Of a stretch of 64,000 bases of DNA, positions 8,463-18,289 are shown one piece after another; position 1 is the first letter of the stretch; every line of letters begins with the position of its first letter. The position numbers and the translations under genes are program-made. The notes beneath the pieces were generated by a model that saw only the letters and a program-made list of their open reading frames with translations, did no database searches and was not told where the DNA came from. Source of the DNA: Pseudomonas sp. N3-W (GTDB lineage Bacteria > Pseudomonadota > Gammaproteobacteria > Pseudomonadales > Pseudomonadaceae); the NCBI RefSeq assembly GCF_024970185.1, contig NZ_CP103965.1, forward strand, positions 5,847,001 to 5,911,000, read 5' to 3'.

Positions 8463-9472
8463 TACTTGACGCCCCGTGCTTGGACCAGCTGTTCAGACAG
8501 TTGATATACGGCCATGGCGTACATCACGCTGCGGTTATAACGCGTAATCGCGTAAAAATTCTTCAGGCCCATCCAGTATTCGGGGCCATTGTCACCTTCC
8601 AGGCGGAAAGCGGTGACCGGCATATCATCGCGCAGCGCATCATGACTCGACCAGCCCAGGGCCCGCAACTCCCCGACGGTTTTCGTCGGCTCGATGCCGG
8701 TGGTCAAACCGTCGTCCACCTGATCGCCGCGAACATCCGCGCGGCTGACCACAGGCTCGCCCGCGACCCAGCCGTGGCGCTTGAAATAACTGGCGACGCT
8801 GCCAATGGCATCGTCCGGATTGGTCCAGATGTTGATGTGGCCGTCACCGTCGAAATCCACCGCATAGGCGCGAAAACTGCTCGGCATGAACTGCGGCAGG
8901 CCCATGGCCCCGGCGTAGGAGCCCTTGAGGGTCAACGGATCGACCTGCTCCTCACGCGCCAGCAGCAGAAACTCGCGCAACTCCTTGCGGAAGAATTCGG
9001 CACGGGGAGGATAGTCGAAACCGAGCGTCGACAAGGCATCGATCACCCGGTAATTGCCGGTATTACGGCCAAAAAAGGTTTCAACGCCAATGATCGAGAC
9101 AATCACCTGGGCCGGCACACCGTATTCCTGTTCGGCGCGGGCCAGTACCGCCTCATGCTGACGCCAGAAGTCCACGCCGCGGGCGATACGCGCATCGGTC
9201 AGGAACATCGGACGATATTCTTTCCATTGCTTGACCCGTTCGGCGGGCTTGGAAATCGCGTCGAGGATCGCCTGCTTGCGCTCGGCCTCGCGGAACACCG
9301 CCATCAGTTGTTCGCCGGCGAAACCGTAGTCGCGGGTCATTTCACCGACGAATTCGGCCACTTGCGGTGAGCCTTCGTAATCGCCGGCCCGCGCGTGTTC
9401 CGCGGTACCAAGGATGCCCACCAGGCCGACCCACGGCACGTATCGAGTCGCCCAGTTACGCATTGCTTGCAT
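8462..9472 (-). CDS. mltB: Membrane-bound lytic murein transglycosylase B
   Basis: This periplasmic MltB/SltB-family transglycosylase has 336 aa. An N-terminal signal-like segment ends near HARA-GDY. The catalytic glutamate sits in SIIGVETFFG. The GSYAGAMGLPQFMPSSFRAYAVDFDGDGHINIW substrate-groove region is typical. The start at 9472 has AAGGTGAAG six bases upstream and overlaps the end of rodA. It corresponds to SltB1 (PA4001) by position. Expression is probably coupled to rodA upstream and rlpA downstream. Confidence 0.93.
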   Translation of the reverse strand: MQAMRNWATRYVPWVGLVGILGTAEHARAGDYEGSPQVAEFVGEMTRDYGFAGEQLMAVFREAERKQAILDAISKPAERVKQWKEYRPMFLTDARIARGVDFWRQHEAVLARAEQEYGVPAQVIVSIIGVETFFGRNTGNYRVIDALSTLGFDYPPRAEFFRKELREFLLLAREEQVDPLTLKGSYAGAMGLPQFMPSSFRAYAVDFDGDGHINIWTNPDDAIGSVASYFKRHGWVAGEPVVSRADVRGDQVDDGLTTGIEPTKTVGELRALGWSSHDALRDDMPVTAFRLEGDNGPEYWMGLKNFYAITRYNRSVMYAMAVYQLSEQLVQARGVK

Positions 9473-9489
9473 TGAAATCTTCACCTTAT

Positions 9490-10635
9490 TCAAACCTGTG
9501 CGATCCACTTACGATGGGTATGGATCGACATCAAAACCCCAAACGCTGACAGCAACGTCACCAGCGAAGTTCCTCCGTAGCTAATGAACGGCAACGGCAC
9601 CCCTACAACCGGCAACAGGCCACTGACCATACCGATGTTGACGAAAACGTAAACAAAAAACGTCATGGTCAGGCTGCCCGCGAGCAATTTACCGAACAAT
9701 GTCTGGGCCTGGGCGGTAATCACCAGCCCACGACCGATCAACAACAGGTAAATCAAAAGCAGTGCGCAAATGCCCACCAGGCCGAATTCCTCGCCCAGTA
9801 CCGCAATGATGAAGTCGGTGTGGCTTTCTGGCAGGAAGTCCAGATGCGACTGAGTACCCAACAGCCAGCCCTTGCCAAACACGCCGCCGGAACCGATGGC
9901 CGCCTTGGACTGGATGATGTTCCAGCCAGTGCCCAGCGGATCACTTTCCGGGTCGAGGAAGGTCAGGATTCGCTGCTTCTGGTAGTCGTGCATGATGAAA
10001 AACCACATCGCCACGGCCACCGGAATGACCGCGACCAGCACGCTGAGAATCCAGCGCCAGCGCAGGCCACCCATGAACAGCACGAACGCGCCACCCGCCA
10101 GGATCAGCAACGAAGTGCCCAGGTCCGGCTGGCGCACGATGAGGATGAACGGCAGCCCGATCAGGAACAGGCTGACGCCCACATGCTTGAGCTGCGGCGG
10201 CAAGGTGCGTTTGGACAAGTACCAGGCGATGGTCGCCGGCATCAGGATCTTCATGAATTCCGACGGCTGGAAGCGGATCACGCCGGGGATGTTGATCCAG
10301 CGCGTGGCCCCCATGGCGTTGTGGCCCATGACATCCACGACCACCAGCAAGGTGACGCCGAGCACATAGCCCAGCGGCACCCAGCGTGCCATGAAGCGTG
10401 GCTCGAACTGGGCGATGACGATCATCGACACCAGGCCGATGCCGAACGAGGTGGCTTGTTTGGCCAGCAGGTCCCAGCTCTTGCCGCTGGCCGAATACAG
10501 TACAAACAGGCTGCCGGCGGCCAGGGTCAGCAGCAGGATCAGCAAAGGGCCGTCGATGTGCATGCGTTGCAGCAGCGTCGCACGACGGCGCATCACGTCC
10601 TCACTGGAGAGGATGCGATCGAAATTACTCTTCAC
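9490..10635 (-). CDS. rodA: Peptidoglycan glycosyltransferase RodA (SEDS)
   Basis: RodA polymerises glycan strands for the elongasome together with PBP2. The 381-aa protein has about ten hydrophobic segments and SEDS signatures such as WHTDFI-type PESHTDFIIAVLGEEFG and the C-terminal VVGVPLPFISYGGTS. The GTG at 10635 is taken as start because it gives the conserved opening VKSNFDRIL and overlaps the end of pbpA by 11 bases. A longer frame upstream would run deep into pbpA. Confidence 0.95.
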   Translation of the reverse strand: MKSNFDRILSSEDVMRRRATLLQRMHIDGPLLILLLTLAAGSLFVLYSASGKSWDLLAKQATSFGIGLVSMIVIAQFEPRFMARWVPLGYVLGVTLLVVVDVMGHNAMGATRWINIPGVIRFQPSEFMKILMPATIAWYLSKRTLPPQLKHVGVSLFLIGLPFILIVRQPDLGTSLLILAGGAFVLFMGGLRWRWILSVLVAVIPVAVAMWFFIMHDYQKQRILTFLDPESDPLGTGWNIIQSKAAIGSGGVFGKGWLLGTQSHLDFLPESHTDFIIAVLGEEFGLVGICALLLIYLLLIGRGLVITAQAQTLFGKLLAGSLTMTFFVYVFVNIGMVSGLLPVVGVPLPFISYGGTSLVTLLSAFGVLMSIHTHRKWIAQV

Positions 10636-12520
10636 GGGCCGTAGCCTCCGCACTGATAGGGCCGGCGTATTCCGGTTTGAGGCGGCCATCGGGGTCCAGA
10701 AGCCAGGCGTCCATCACTTGACGAACCACCGGCGCGGCGACGCCGGAACCGGACTCGCCGTTCTCGACCATCACCGCCACCACGATTTTCGGGTTGTCAG
10801 CCGGCGCGAAGCCGACGAACAGGGCGTGGTCACGATGGCGCTCCTGAACCTTGGAGCGGTCGTACTTCTCGCCCTGCTTGATCGCGACCACCTGGGCCGT
10901 ACCGCTTTTTCCGGCAATCCGGTATTGCGAACCAACGGCGGCTTTGCGCGCGGTACCACGAGCGCCGTGCATCACTTGCTGCATGCCGTGGTTGACCTTG
11001 GTCCAGTCGGACGGGTCGCGCAGGACGATGTCCGGCATCGGGTTTTCATCCTTGGGCCGCTCGCCTTCGACGGTCTTGGCCAGGTGCGGACGATTCCAGA
11101 CGCCCTTGTTGGCCACCAGCGCCGTGGCTTGCGCCAGTTGCAGCGGCGTGGACTGCATGTAGCCCTGGCCGATCCCCAGAATCAGCGTTTCGCCGGGGAA
11201 CCAGGCCTGACGGCGGGTCGCGCGCTTCCACTCGCGGGACGGCATCAGTCCCGGCGATTCTTCGAACATGTCCAGCGAGACCTTCTGACCGATGCCGAAC
11301 TTGCCCAGGTAGGCCGACAAGCGGTCAATTCCCAGCTTGTGGGCCAAGTCATAGAAATAGGTGTCGTTGGAACGCATGATCGCCGTGTCCAGATCCACAT
11401 AGCCGTCGCCGGTGCGGTTCCAGTTGCGGTATTTGTGATCGTAATTGGGCAGCATGTAATAACCGGGGTCGAAGACCCGGGTCGATGCGGTGACCACGCC
11501 ACTGTCCAGCCCGGCAATCGCCACGGCCGGCTTGATGGTCGAGCCTGGCGGATACAGACCACGCAGCACGCGGTTGAACAGCGGCCGGTCAATGGAATCG
11601 CGCAGCTCGGCGTAGGCCTTGAAGCTGATGCCGGTGACGAAGAGGTTCGGGTCGAAGCTTGGCTGACTGACCATCGCCAGCACTTCACCGGTCCCCGGAT
11701 CCAGCGCCACCACCGCACCACGGCGACCGCCGAGTGCGGCTTCGGCGGCTTCCTGCAATTTGATGTCCAGGCTCAGGACGATGTCCTTGCCGGGAATCGG
11801 ATCGGTACGCTTGAGCACGCGCAATACGCGGCCCCGGGCATTGGTTTCGACTTCCTCGTACCCCACCTGACCGTGCAGCTCGGGCTCGTAGAAGCGCTCG
11901 ATACCGGTCTTGCCGATGTGGTGAGTACCGCTGTAGTTCACCGGGTCGAGGGACTTGAGTTCTTTCTCGTTGATCCGCCCCATGTAACCCACGGAGTGCG
12001 CAAAGTGCGCGCCCTGTGGATAGTGGCGAACCAATTGAGCAACCACCTCGACACCCGGCAAACGGAACTGATTCACCGCGATCCGGGCGATCTGCTCTTC
12101 GGTCAGCTCGAACAGGATCGGTACTGGCTCGAATGGCCGCCGCCCCTGCTTCATGCGTTTCTCGAAAATCACCCGGTCTTCGGGGGTCAGTTCCAGCACC
12201 TGGACAATCACGTCGAGCACTTGCTGCCAGTCGCCGGAGCGCTCGCGGGTCATGCTCAGACTGAAGCTGGGCCGGTTGTCAGCCACCACCACGCCGTTAC
12301 GGTCGAAGATCAAGCCGCGCGTCGGTGGAATCGGCTGCACATGCACACGGTTGTTTTCCGACAGGGTCGAGTGATACTCGTACTGGATCACCTGGAGGAA
12401 ATACAGCCGTGCGATCAGCACACCGATCAGCAGCACCACCGCAATAGCCCCGAACACGACGCGGCCACGCACCAGACGGGCGTCTTTTTCGTGGTCCTTG
12501 ATGCGGATCGGCTGGGACAT
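10625..12520 (-). CDS. pbpA: Penicillin-binding protein 2 (elongation transpeptidase)
   Basis: PBP2 cross-links peptidoglycan during lateral wall growth and is the partner of RodA. The 631-aa protein has a short cytoplasmic head, one transmembrane segment (VVFGAIAVVLLIGVLIARL), a pedestal domain and a transpeptidase domain. The transpeptidase motifs are visible: STIKP (SxxK), SND in RSNDTYFYDLA, and KSGTA. The start at 12520 gives MSQPIRIKDHEK; the frame runs on upstream into rlmH. Also called mrdA. Confidence 0.95.
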   Translation of the reverse strand: MSQPIRIKDHEKDARLVRGRVVFGAIAVVLLIGVLIARLYFLQVIQYEYHSTLSENNRVHVQPIPPTRGLIFDRNGVVVADNRPSFSLSMTRERSGDWQQVLDVIVQVLELTPEDRVIFEKRMKQGRRPFEPVPILFELTEEQIARIAVNQFRLPGVEVVAQLVRHYPQGAHFAHSVGYMGRINEKELKSLDPVNYSGTHHIGKTGIERFYEPELHGQVGYEEVETNARGRVLRVLKRTDPIPGKDIVLSLDIKLQEAAEAALGGRRGAVVALDPGTGEVLAMVSQPSFDPNLFVTGISFKAYAELRDSIDRPLFNRVLRGLYPPGSTIKPAVAIAGLDSGVVTASTRVFDPGYYMLPNYDHKYRNWNRTGDGYVDLDTAIMRSNDTYFYDLAHKLGIDRLSAYLGKFGIGQKVSLDMFEESPGLMPSREWKRATRRQAWFPGETLILGIGQGYMQSTPLQLAQATALVANKGVWNRPHLAKTVEGERPKDENPMPDIVLRDPSDWTKVNHGMQQVMHGARGTARKAAVGSQYRIAGKSGTAQVVAIKQGEKYDRSKVQERHRDHALFVGFAPADNPKIVVAVMVENGESGSGVAAPVVRQVMDAWLLDPDGRLKPEYAGPISAEATAREE

Positions 12521-12530
12521 GGGGGCAGAG

Positions 12531-12998
12531 CTACTTGTGGTAAGGGTGACCGGACAGCACTGTCCAGGCACGATACAACTGTTCGCCAATCAGGATCCGC
12601 ACCAGCGGGTGCGGCAACGTCAACGGCGACAACGACCAGCGTTGATCGGCACGGGCACAGACTTCCGGCGCCAACCCCTCGGGGCCGCCGACCATGAAAT
12701 TGACCGTGCGCGAGTCCAGGCGCCAGCGATCGAGTTCGACCGCCAGTTGCTCGGTACTCCAGGGCTTGCCGTGGACTTCGAGGGTGACAACCCGCTCGTT
12801 CGGCCCGACCTTGGCCAGCATGGCTTCGCCTTCCTGGCGGATGAAACGTGCCACGTCGGCGTTCTTGCCACGGGTATTGAGCGGAATTTCCACCAGTTCC
12901 AGCGCCAGCTCGGACGGAAGACGCTTGGCATATTCATGCCAGCCTTCTTCCACCCACTTGGGCATGCGTGAACCGACGGCGATCAGTCGCAGTCGCAC
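12531..12998 (-). CDS. rlmH: 23S rRNA (pseudouridine1915-N3)-methyltransferase
   Basis: RlmH methylates pseudouridine 1915 in helix 69 of 23S rRNA on the assembled 70S ribosome. The 155-aa SPOUT protein shows the opening [13 protein letters not shown], the knotted FMVGGPEGL segment and the C-terminal [17 protein letters not shown]. It starts ten bases after the rsfS stop and precedes pbpA by ten bases, so it bridges the ribosome genes and the wall genes in one transcription unit. Confidence 0.96.
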   Translation of the reverse strand: MRLRLIAVGSRMPKWVEEGWHEYAKRLPSELALELVEIPLNTRGKNADVARFIRQEGEAMLAKVGPNERVVTLEVHGKPWSTEQLAVELDRWRLDSRTVNFMVGGPEGLAPEVCARADQRWSLSPLTLPHPLVRILIGEQLYRAWTVLSGHPYHK

Positions 12999-13007
12999 AG
13001 CGGTCCC

Positions 13008-13502
13008 TTACTGCTGGTCTTTGTTGAGCTTGATGAAATGCTCGTGGGTGTTTTCCGGGCTGTGGTGAGCCGCGTTCAGAGCACGGCTCTGTTCGGCGCC
13101 GGACCACAGACGCTCCAGGTCGTAAAACTGACGAGCCGAGGCAGTCATCATGTGCACGATGACGTCATCCATATCCAGCAACACCCAGTCGCTGTCGCCT
13201 TTGCCTTCTTCACCCAGTGGCTTGACGCCCAGGGCTTTGACCGCTTCGCGGACCTTGTCCAGCATCGCGCCGATCTGACGGTTCGAAGTACCGGTGGCGA
13301 TGATCATGAAGTCAGTGATGCTCTGCTTTTCACGAACGTCGATGACCTGGATGTCCTGGCCTTTCACGTCTTCCAGGGCTGCAACGGCAACCTTGACCAG
13401 CTCTTCACCACGCAGTTCCGGTCCGGTTGGGACCTCAACTGGCAGTGGGGCGCTCTTGAACGTGCCTTTGCGCTTTACTTTAGTTACGTCTTTGTTCGTC
13501 AT
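13008..13502 (-). CDS. rsfS: Ribosomal silencing factor RsfS
   Basis: RsfS (YbeB/Iojap) binds uL14 on the large subunit and blocks subunit joining in starvation. The core domain is clear: DIQVIDVREKQSITDFMIIATG, then GDSDWVLLDMDDVIVHMM and ARQFYDLERLW. The 164-aa frame has an N-terminal extension of about 30 basic residues and a C-terminal tail compared with the roughly 105-120 aa usual in the family. A shorter start is possible. It lies between nadD and rlmH, the standard order. Confidence 0.93.
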   Translation of the reverse strand: MTNKDVTKVKRKGTFKSAPLPVEVPTGPELRGEELVKVAVAALEDVKGQDIQVIDVREKQSITDFMIIATGTSNRQIGAMLDKVREAVKALGVKPLGEEGKGDSDWVLLDMDDVIVHMMTASARQFYDLERLWSGAEQSRALNAAHHSPENTHEHFIKLNKDQQ

Positions 13503-13576
13503 ATAAAACTCGTTTTGCTCGTATGTTCGGGCGCTTCGTTACACGTGATCACGTGCCGTGAAGCGTGCCCTTTTTT

Positions 13577-14266
13577 TCAGTTCGACGCACGGTAGAGACC
13601 GTGCGCATCGATGTAGGCCAGGACCGCGTCGGGCACCAGGAAACGTACCGACTTACCGCTGGCCAGCAGTTGACGGATCTGGGTGGCGGATACCGCGAGC
13701 GGCGTCTGCCAGACGAATGCAATCTGTCCGCTCGGCCCTTTGAGGGCCAGCGGGTCGCTCACCGAGCGCGCCGCCAACAGATTGCGCAAGGCATCCGGCG
13801 GTTCGCTGTCGGCATCCGGGCGTTGCAGCACCAGGATGTGGCAATGCTGGAGCAACTCTTCCCAGCGGTGCCAAGTGGGCAGGCCGCAAAATGCGTCCCA
13901 GCCCAAAAGTAGAAAAACCTGGTCTTGCGCAGCCAGTTCGGCACGCATCAGCTCCAGGGTATCGATAGTGTAGGACGGTTTGTCCCGCTGCAATTCGCGG
14001 GCGTCCACCACCAACGGCGCCACACCGGCCACCGCGCACTCGACCATCGCCAGGCGGTCGTGGGCCGACACCTGCGGTGTCTCCCGATGAGGCGGCCTGG
14101 CACTGGGGGTCAGGCGCAACTCGTCGAGTCCCAGGGATTCGGCGACTTCCAGCCCACCGCGCAAATGACCGATGTGCACCGGGTCGAACGTCCCGCCCAG
14201 CACACCAATGCGTCGCGGTCGGGGCTGGCTGGCGGCTACCGGCGCTGACGGGTCGAGGTCGCCCAA
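13577..14266 (-). CDS. nadD: Nicotinate-mononucleotide adenylyltransferase
   Basis: NadD adenylates nicotinate mononucleotide to deamido-NAD. The nucleotidyltransferase signature [12 protein letters not shown] is near the N-terminus and the second motif SATQIR near the C-terminus. The start is unclear. No ATG lies between the end of proA and the signature. A TTG at 14266, one base after the proA stop, gives a 229-aa protein with a short extension. ATGs at 14302 and 14299 would overlap proA by about 30 bases. Confidence 0.92.
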   Translation of the reverse strand: MGDLDPSAPVAASQPRPRRIGVLGGTFDPVHIGHLRGGLEVAESLGLDELRLTPSARPPHRETPQVSAHDRLAMVECAVAGVAPLVVDARELQRDKPSYTIDTLELMRAELAAQDQVFLLLGWDAFCGLPTWHRWEELLQHCHILVLQRPDADSEPPDALRNLLAARSVSDPLALKGPSGQIAFVWQTPLAVSATQIRQLLASGKSVRFLVPDAVLAYIDAHGLYRASN

Positions 14267-14267
14267 G

Positions 14268-15539
14268 TCAGACCGACTCCTGCCCGCGCAACTGTCCATC
14301 ACCGACCACGATGTACTTCTCGCAGGTCAGACCTTCGAGGCCCACCGGGCCGCGGGCGTGCAGCTTATCAGTAGAAATGCCAATCTCGGCACCCAATCCG
14401 TATTCAAAGCCATCGGCGAAGCAGGTCGGGGTGTTGATCATCACCGACGAGGAGTCGACTTCGGCCACGAAACGCCGGGTGTCAGCGAGGTTTTCGCTGA
14501 CGATCGAATCGGTGTGATGGGAACCGTAACGATTGATGTGCTCAATGGCCTGGTCCAGCCCATCGACCACGCGGATCGACAGAATTGGCGCCAGGTACTC
14601 GGTACTCCAGTCCTCTTCGGTGGCCGCACTGGCTTCGATGATTGCCCGGGTACGCTCGCAACCGCGCAGCTCGACGCCTTTTTCGCGGAACTGTGCAGCC
14701 ATTGATGGCAGGAAATCCCTGGCAACAGCTTGATCAACCAGCAGCGTTTCCATCGCACCGCAGATACCGTAGCGATAGGTCTTGGCGTTGAAGGCAATGC
14801 GCTGGGCCTTCGCCAGATCGGCATGGGCGCCGACATACACATGACAGATGCCGTCCAGGTGCTTGATCACCGGTACACGGGCATCGCGGCTGACCCGCTC
14901 GATCAGGCCACGACCACCGCGAGGCACGATGACATCAACGTACTCAGGCATGGTGATCAGCGCGCCGACGGCGGCACGGTCGGTGGTTTCCACCACCTGA
15001 ACCACGGCAGCCGGCAGTTCGGCCTCGGCCAGGCCGCGCTGGATGCAGGCGGCGATGGCACGGTTGGAATTGATCGCCTCGGAACCGCCACGCAGGATGG
15101 TCGCGTTGCCGGACTTCAGGCACAGGCTGGCGGCATCGATGGTCACGTTCGGCCGGGACTCGTAGATGATCCCGATCACGCCCAGCGGCACGCGCATCTT
15201 GCCGACCTGAATGCCGGAAGGACGAAAGCTCATGTCGCGGATCGCACCGACCGGGTCCGGCAGGGCGGCCACCTGACGCAAGCCGACGATCATGCCGTCG
15301 ATGCGCGCCGGGGTCAGGGCCAGTCGTTCCAGCAGCGCTGCATCAAGACCATTGGCGCGACCTGCGGCCAGATCCAGCTCATTGGCCGCCGTCAGCTCGC
15401 CGCGTGCAGCGTCCAGCGCATTGGCGGCAGCCTGCAGGGCGCGGTTCTTCTGCGCGGTGCTGGCACGGCCGATGATGCGCGACGCCTCGCGGGCAGCGCG
15501 ACCCAGGCGGGTCATGTAGTCAACAATGGACTCGGTCAT
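14268..15539 (-). CDS. proA: Gamma-glutamyl phosphate reductase
   Basis: ProA reduces gamma-glutamyl phosphate to glutamate semialdehyde in proline synthesis. The 423-aa protein has the aldehyde-dehydrogenase-like fold, with the catalytic cysteine in [13 protein letters not shown], plus [14 protein letters not shown] and VPRGGRGLI segments. It heads the minus-strand unit proA-nadD-rsfS-rlmH and faces mpg across a divergent gap of about 190 bases. Confidence 0.97.
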   Translation of the reverse strand: MTESIVDYMTRLGRAAREASRIIGRASTAQKNRALQAAANALDAARGELTAANELDLAAGRANGLDAALLERLALTPARIDGMIVGLRQVAALPDPVGAIRDMSFRPSGIQVGKMRVPLGVIGIIYESRPNVTIDAASLCLKSGNATILRGGSEAINSNRAIAACIQRGLAEAELPAAVVQVVETTDRAAVGALITMPEYVDVIVPRGGRGLIERVSRDARVPVIKHLDGICHVYVGAHADLAKAQRIAFNAKTYRYGICGAMETLLVDQAVARDFLPSMAAQFREKGVELRGCERTRAIIEASAATEEDWSTEYLAPILSIRVVDGLDQAIEHINRYGSHHTDSIVSENLADTRRFVAEVDSSSVMINTPTCFADGFEYGLGAEIGISTDKLHARGPVGLEGLTCEKYIVVGDGQLRGQESV

Positions 15540-15728
15540 GGTCTGGAGTGGTCTTTGCTAAGGTCGTGGTAAAGAGTAAAGCGGCAGATTATAGCTGTCG
15601 CGTCCGCCGACTAACAGCGGTGACGGGCGGATGGTCGAAATGGAGGGCAATTTACCGACGTTCAGCAGAGATTAAGCTGCAAATTGTTATCATCACCGCT
15701 CAATCAGCCCTGATAAACGTCGTTCATC

Positions 15729-16427
15729 ATGACTAATCTGACCGTTCGCGCCCTCGCCTCCAGCCTGCCACAGGCGCTGCCGGACGCCTTTTTCGACCGT
15801 GACGCCCAATTGCTGGCCCGGGATTTACTCGGCAAAGTCATCCGTCACCGGGTCGGTGATTTGTGGCTCAGCGCCCGGATCATCGAAACCGAAGCCTATT
15901 ACTGCGAAGAAAAAGGCAGTCATGCGTCCCTCGGCTACACGGAAAAGCGTAAGGCTTTGTTTCTGGATGGCGGCCACATCTATATGTATTACGCCCGAGG
16001 CGGCGATTCGCTGAACTTCAGCGCGCAGGGTCCGGGCAACGCTGTGCTGATCAAGTCCGCCTACCCCTGGATCGATGAATTGAGCGGACCGGCGAGCCTG
16101 GCGCAGATGCTGTTGAACAACCCCGACGCGCAAGGCCGCCCGCGAGCCTCGCAAAAGCTCTGCGCCGGGCAGACGTTGCTGTGCAAAGCCCTGGGCCTGA
16201 AGGTGCCGGTGTGGGACGCCAAGCGCTTCGATCACGAGGTGTTGCTGGTGGAAGACACCGGCCCGGCGCCTGGCCACATTATCCAGACCACGCGCCTGGG
16301 CATCCCGCACGGGCGTGACGAACACCTGATGTACCGCTTCGTCGATGCGGCCTACGCGCCGTACTGCACGCGGAACCCGTTGCGGCGGGGACAGGTCGAA
16401 GGTCGCGATTATTTTTTGCTGCCCTGA
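15729..16427 (+). CDS. mpg: DNA-3-methyladenine glycosylase (AAG/MPG family)
   Basis: This enzyme excises alkylated purines from DNA. The 232-aa protein shows the family layout: LLARDLLGKVI, the catalytic-glutamate motif IIETEAYYCEEKGSHAS, then GGHIYMYYARGGDSLNFSAQG in place of the common YVYxxYGxxxCxN, and PGNAVLIKSAYP. It is divergent from proA and monocistronic, with a REP pair downstream. Confidence 0.9.
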   Translation: MTNLTVRALASSLPQALPDAFFDRDAQLLARDLLGKVIRHRVGDLWLSARIIETEAYYCEEKGSHASLGYTEKRKALFLDGGHIYMYYARGGDSLNFSAQGPGNAVLIKSAYPWIDELSGPASLAQMLLNNPDAQGRPRASQKLCAGQTLLCKALGLKVPVWDAKRFDHEVLLVEDTGPAPGHIIQTTRLGIPHGRDEHLMYRFVDAAYAPYCTRNPLRRGQVEGRDYFLLP

Positions 16428-16443
16428 ACACTGAGAACCCTTA

Positions 16444-16529
16444 TGGAAGCGAGCCTGCTCGCGAAAGCAGAGTGTCAGTCGACAGCAATGCCGGATGCCA
16501 GTCCGCCTTCGCGAGCAGGCTCGCTTCCA
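16444..16529. repeat. REP pair (REPIN-like)
   Basis: TGGAAGCGAGCCTGCTCGCGAA and its inverted copy TTCGCGAGCAGGCTCGCTTCCA flank about 40 bases of spacer between mpg and the DedA-PAP2 gene. Each arm is itself a palindromic REP. Confidence 0.85.
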
Positions 16530-16601
16530 CAGGGTTTGGTGTCGTTGCGTAAAGTACGTACGTCCCTTGGGGCCAATTGAAGATTTGATGGAGTTGTCTG
16601 T

Positions 16602-17918
16602 ATGGGCCCATGGCTCGATAGCGTGACCGGTTGGCTGGCGGTGAATCCGCAGTGGCTGGCCGCGGCGGTTTTCATAGTGGCCTGCGTGGAATGCCTGGCG
16701 ATTGCCGGGTTGATCGTACCGGGCACGGTGCTGCTGTTTGCCGTGGCCGTGCTGGCCGGTAGCGGCGCGCTGTCGTTGGGGGAAACGCTATTGCTGGGTT
16801 TCCTGGGCGGCCTCCTGGGCGACGTGGTGTCATACTTCCTGGGTCGGCATTTCCATCAGAACATCCGGCGCTTGCCGGGCCTGCGGCATCACCCGCAGTG
16901 GATTGCCGGGGCCGAGACTTATTTCCAGCGCTATGGCATTGCCAGTTTGCTGGTCGGTCGCTTTATCGGCCCGCTGCGTCCGATGCTGCCGATGGTCGCC
17001 GGGATGTTCGACATGCCGTTCCTGCGCTTCTTGGCCGTCAGCCTGCTGGCCGCCGCTGGCTGGAGCATCGCTTACCTGCTGCCTGGCTGGGCCACCGGGG
17101 CGGCGATTCGCCTGCCCTTGCCGGAGGGCTTCTGGCCTGAAGCCGGGATTGTCGCCGGCAGCATCGCGGTGATGATCGGCTTGAGCGTGAACAGCAGCCT
17201 GCGCCGCCATCGCCATGCCACCGCCTATATCGCCGGCCTGGGCCTGTTGATTCTGCTGGGCCTGTTTATCGGCTATCCACATCTGACTGCGCTGGATCAG
17301 GGCTTGATGACCCTGGTGCAGGAACACCGCAGTCCAATGCTTGATGAAATCGCCGTCACCTTCACGCTGATCGGCGAATTCCGCAACATGCTGGTATTCA
17401 GCGCCCTGTTGACCGGACTACTACTGCTCACACGGCAATGGCGTCAGATGATTTTCGTTGGCGGCGCCCTGCTCTGCACGGCGCTGGGCAATACGCTGAC
17501 CAAACACTTTTTCGCCCGCCTGCGCCCGGAAGTGCTGACCGATCCGTTGACCAGCTACAGCATGCCGAGCGGCCATGCCTCTGGGTCGTTCGCGCTGTTT
17601 CTGTGTCTGGCGGTGCTGGCCGGTCGCGGACAGCCTCCAAGAATGCGCCTGACCTGGCTGCTGCTGGGCTGCCTGCCGGCGCTGTCCATTGCCATGTCAC
17701 GGGTTTATCTGGGAGCCCACTGGCCGACCGACGTACTCGCCGGCGCCATGCTGGCGGCGTGCGTTTGCGCAGCAAGCCTGTGGTTGAGTCAGCGCCGTAC
17801 GCCGCTCAACCCGATGCCGCCTAAAGTCTGGTGGCTGGTGCTGCCGTCGCTGCTGTTGCTGTTCGGGTTCTTTGCCTTGCGGCATTTGCCGACGGCGATG
17901 TTGCGGTATGCGTACTGA
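16602..17918 (+). CDS. DedA / PAP2-phosphatase fusion membrane protein
   Basis: This 438-aa inner-membrane protein joins two domains. Residues about 1-190 are a DedA (SNARE-assoc) domain with an EC-x-AIAGLIVPGT re-entrant loop and a GDVVSYFLGR segment. Residues about 205-438 are a type-2 phosphatidic-acid phosphatase domain with its three motifs: KHFFARLRP, PSGH and SRVYLGAHWPTD. DedA proteins take part in undecaprenyl-phosphate or phospholipid translocation and PAP2 enzymes dephosphorylate such lipids, so recycling of a lipid carrier is inferred. Downstream is a bidirectional terminator. Confidence 0.9.
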   Translation: MGPWLDSVTGWLAVNPQWLAAAVFIVACVECLAIAGLIVPGTVLLFAVAVLAGSGALSLGETLLLGFLGGLLGDVVSYFLGRHFHQNIRRLPGLRHHPQWIAGAETYFQRYGIASLLVGRFIGPLRPMLPMVAGMFDMPFLRFLAVSLLAAAGWSIAYLLPGWATGAAIRLPLPEGFWPEAGIVAGSIAVMIGLSVNSSLRRHRHATAYIAGLGLLILLGLFIGYPHLTALDQGLMTLVQEHRSPMLDEIAVTFTLIGEFRNMLVFSALLTGLLLLTRQWRQMIFVGGALLCTALGNTLTKHFFARLRPEVLTDPLTSYSMPSGHASGSFALFLCLAVLAGRGQPPRMRLTWLLLGCLPALSIAMSRVYLGAHWPTDVLAGAMLAACVCAASLWLSQRRTPLNPMPPKVWWLVLPSLLLLFGFFALRHLPTAMLRYAY

Positions 17919-17934
17919 CCCGCCCTGAATGACA

Positions 17935-17961
17935 AAACCCCGGGCTCCAGGCCCGGGGTTT
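17935..17961. terminator. Bidirectional terminator
   Basis: AAACCCCGGGC-tcca-GGCCCGGGGTTT is a near-perfect hairpin with A/T ends on both sides. It lies between the converging DedA-PAP2 gene and the small minus-strand gene at 17997-18164. Confidence 0.85.
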
Positions 17962-17996
17962 AACGAAAGAGTCAGTCACCCATTCGATACAATCCG

Positions 17997-18164
17997 TTAC
18001 GGCAGACGAACCTGACGCTGTGCAACCAATGCGTCAGCCGCTTTGGCGGCAGCATCGGCAGCCACTTCATAGTTGTAACGTGGTTGGGTTTTCAGCACTT
18101 CAACAATAACTTTGACAGCGCACTCATCCCAGAGAGTTTGATTGTGGCTAGCGACGATTTCCAT
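17997..18164 (-). CDS. Small conserved-looking hypothetical protein (55 aa)
   Basis: A 55-aa frame begins MEIVASHNQTLWDECAVKV and ends QRQVRLP. It has a good ribosome-binding site (AAAGGAA, eight bases before the ATG) and its own downstream terminator. The middle carries an alanine-rich helix (AADAAAKAADALVAQR). No signal peptide, membrane segment or known motif is visible. Function unknown; coding status is inferred from RBS, G+C-rich third positions and the flanking terminator. Confidence 0.7.
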   Translation of the reverse strand: MEIVASHNQTLWDECAVKVIVEVLKTQPRYNYEVAADAAAKAADALVAQRQVRLP

Positions 18165-18289
18165 TTCGTTTTTCCTTTAGCTTGAGACCCGCGTCCTGCG
18201 GGCAATCCAAACTAGCCAAGATCTTTTTTACCTACAATGCTGGCTCGGCGCCCCAACTGTAACCAAACCCTTGCGGACTGCCACGCTCT

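Noticed and set aside
10391..12697. Very long plus-strand frame opposite pbpA and rodA
   Set aside because: Antisense shadow rich in His, Gln and Arg with no family signature; pbpA and rodA on the other strand are unambiguous.
16444..16529. CRISPR-like spaced repeats
   Set aside because: REP copies occur as single inverted pairs scattered over tens of kilobases, not as regular direct repeats with unique spacers, and no cas gene is present.
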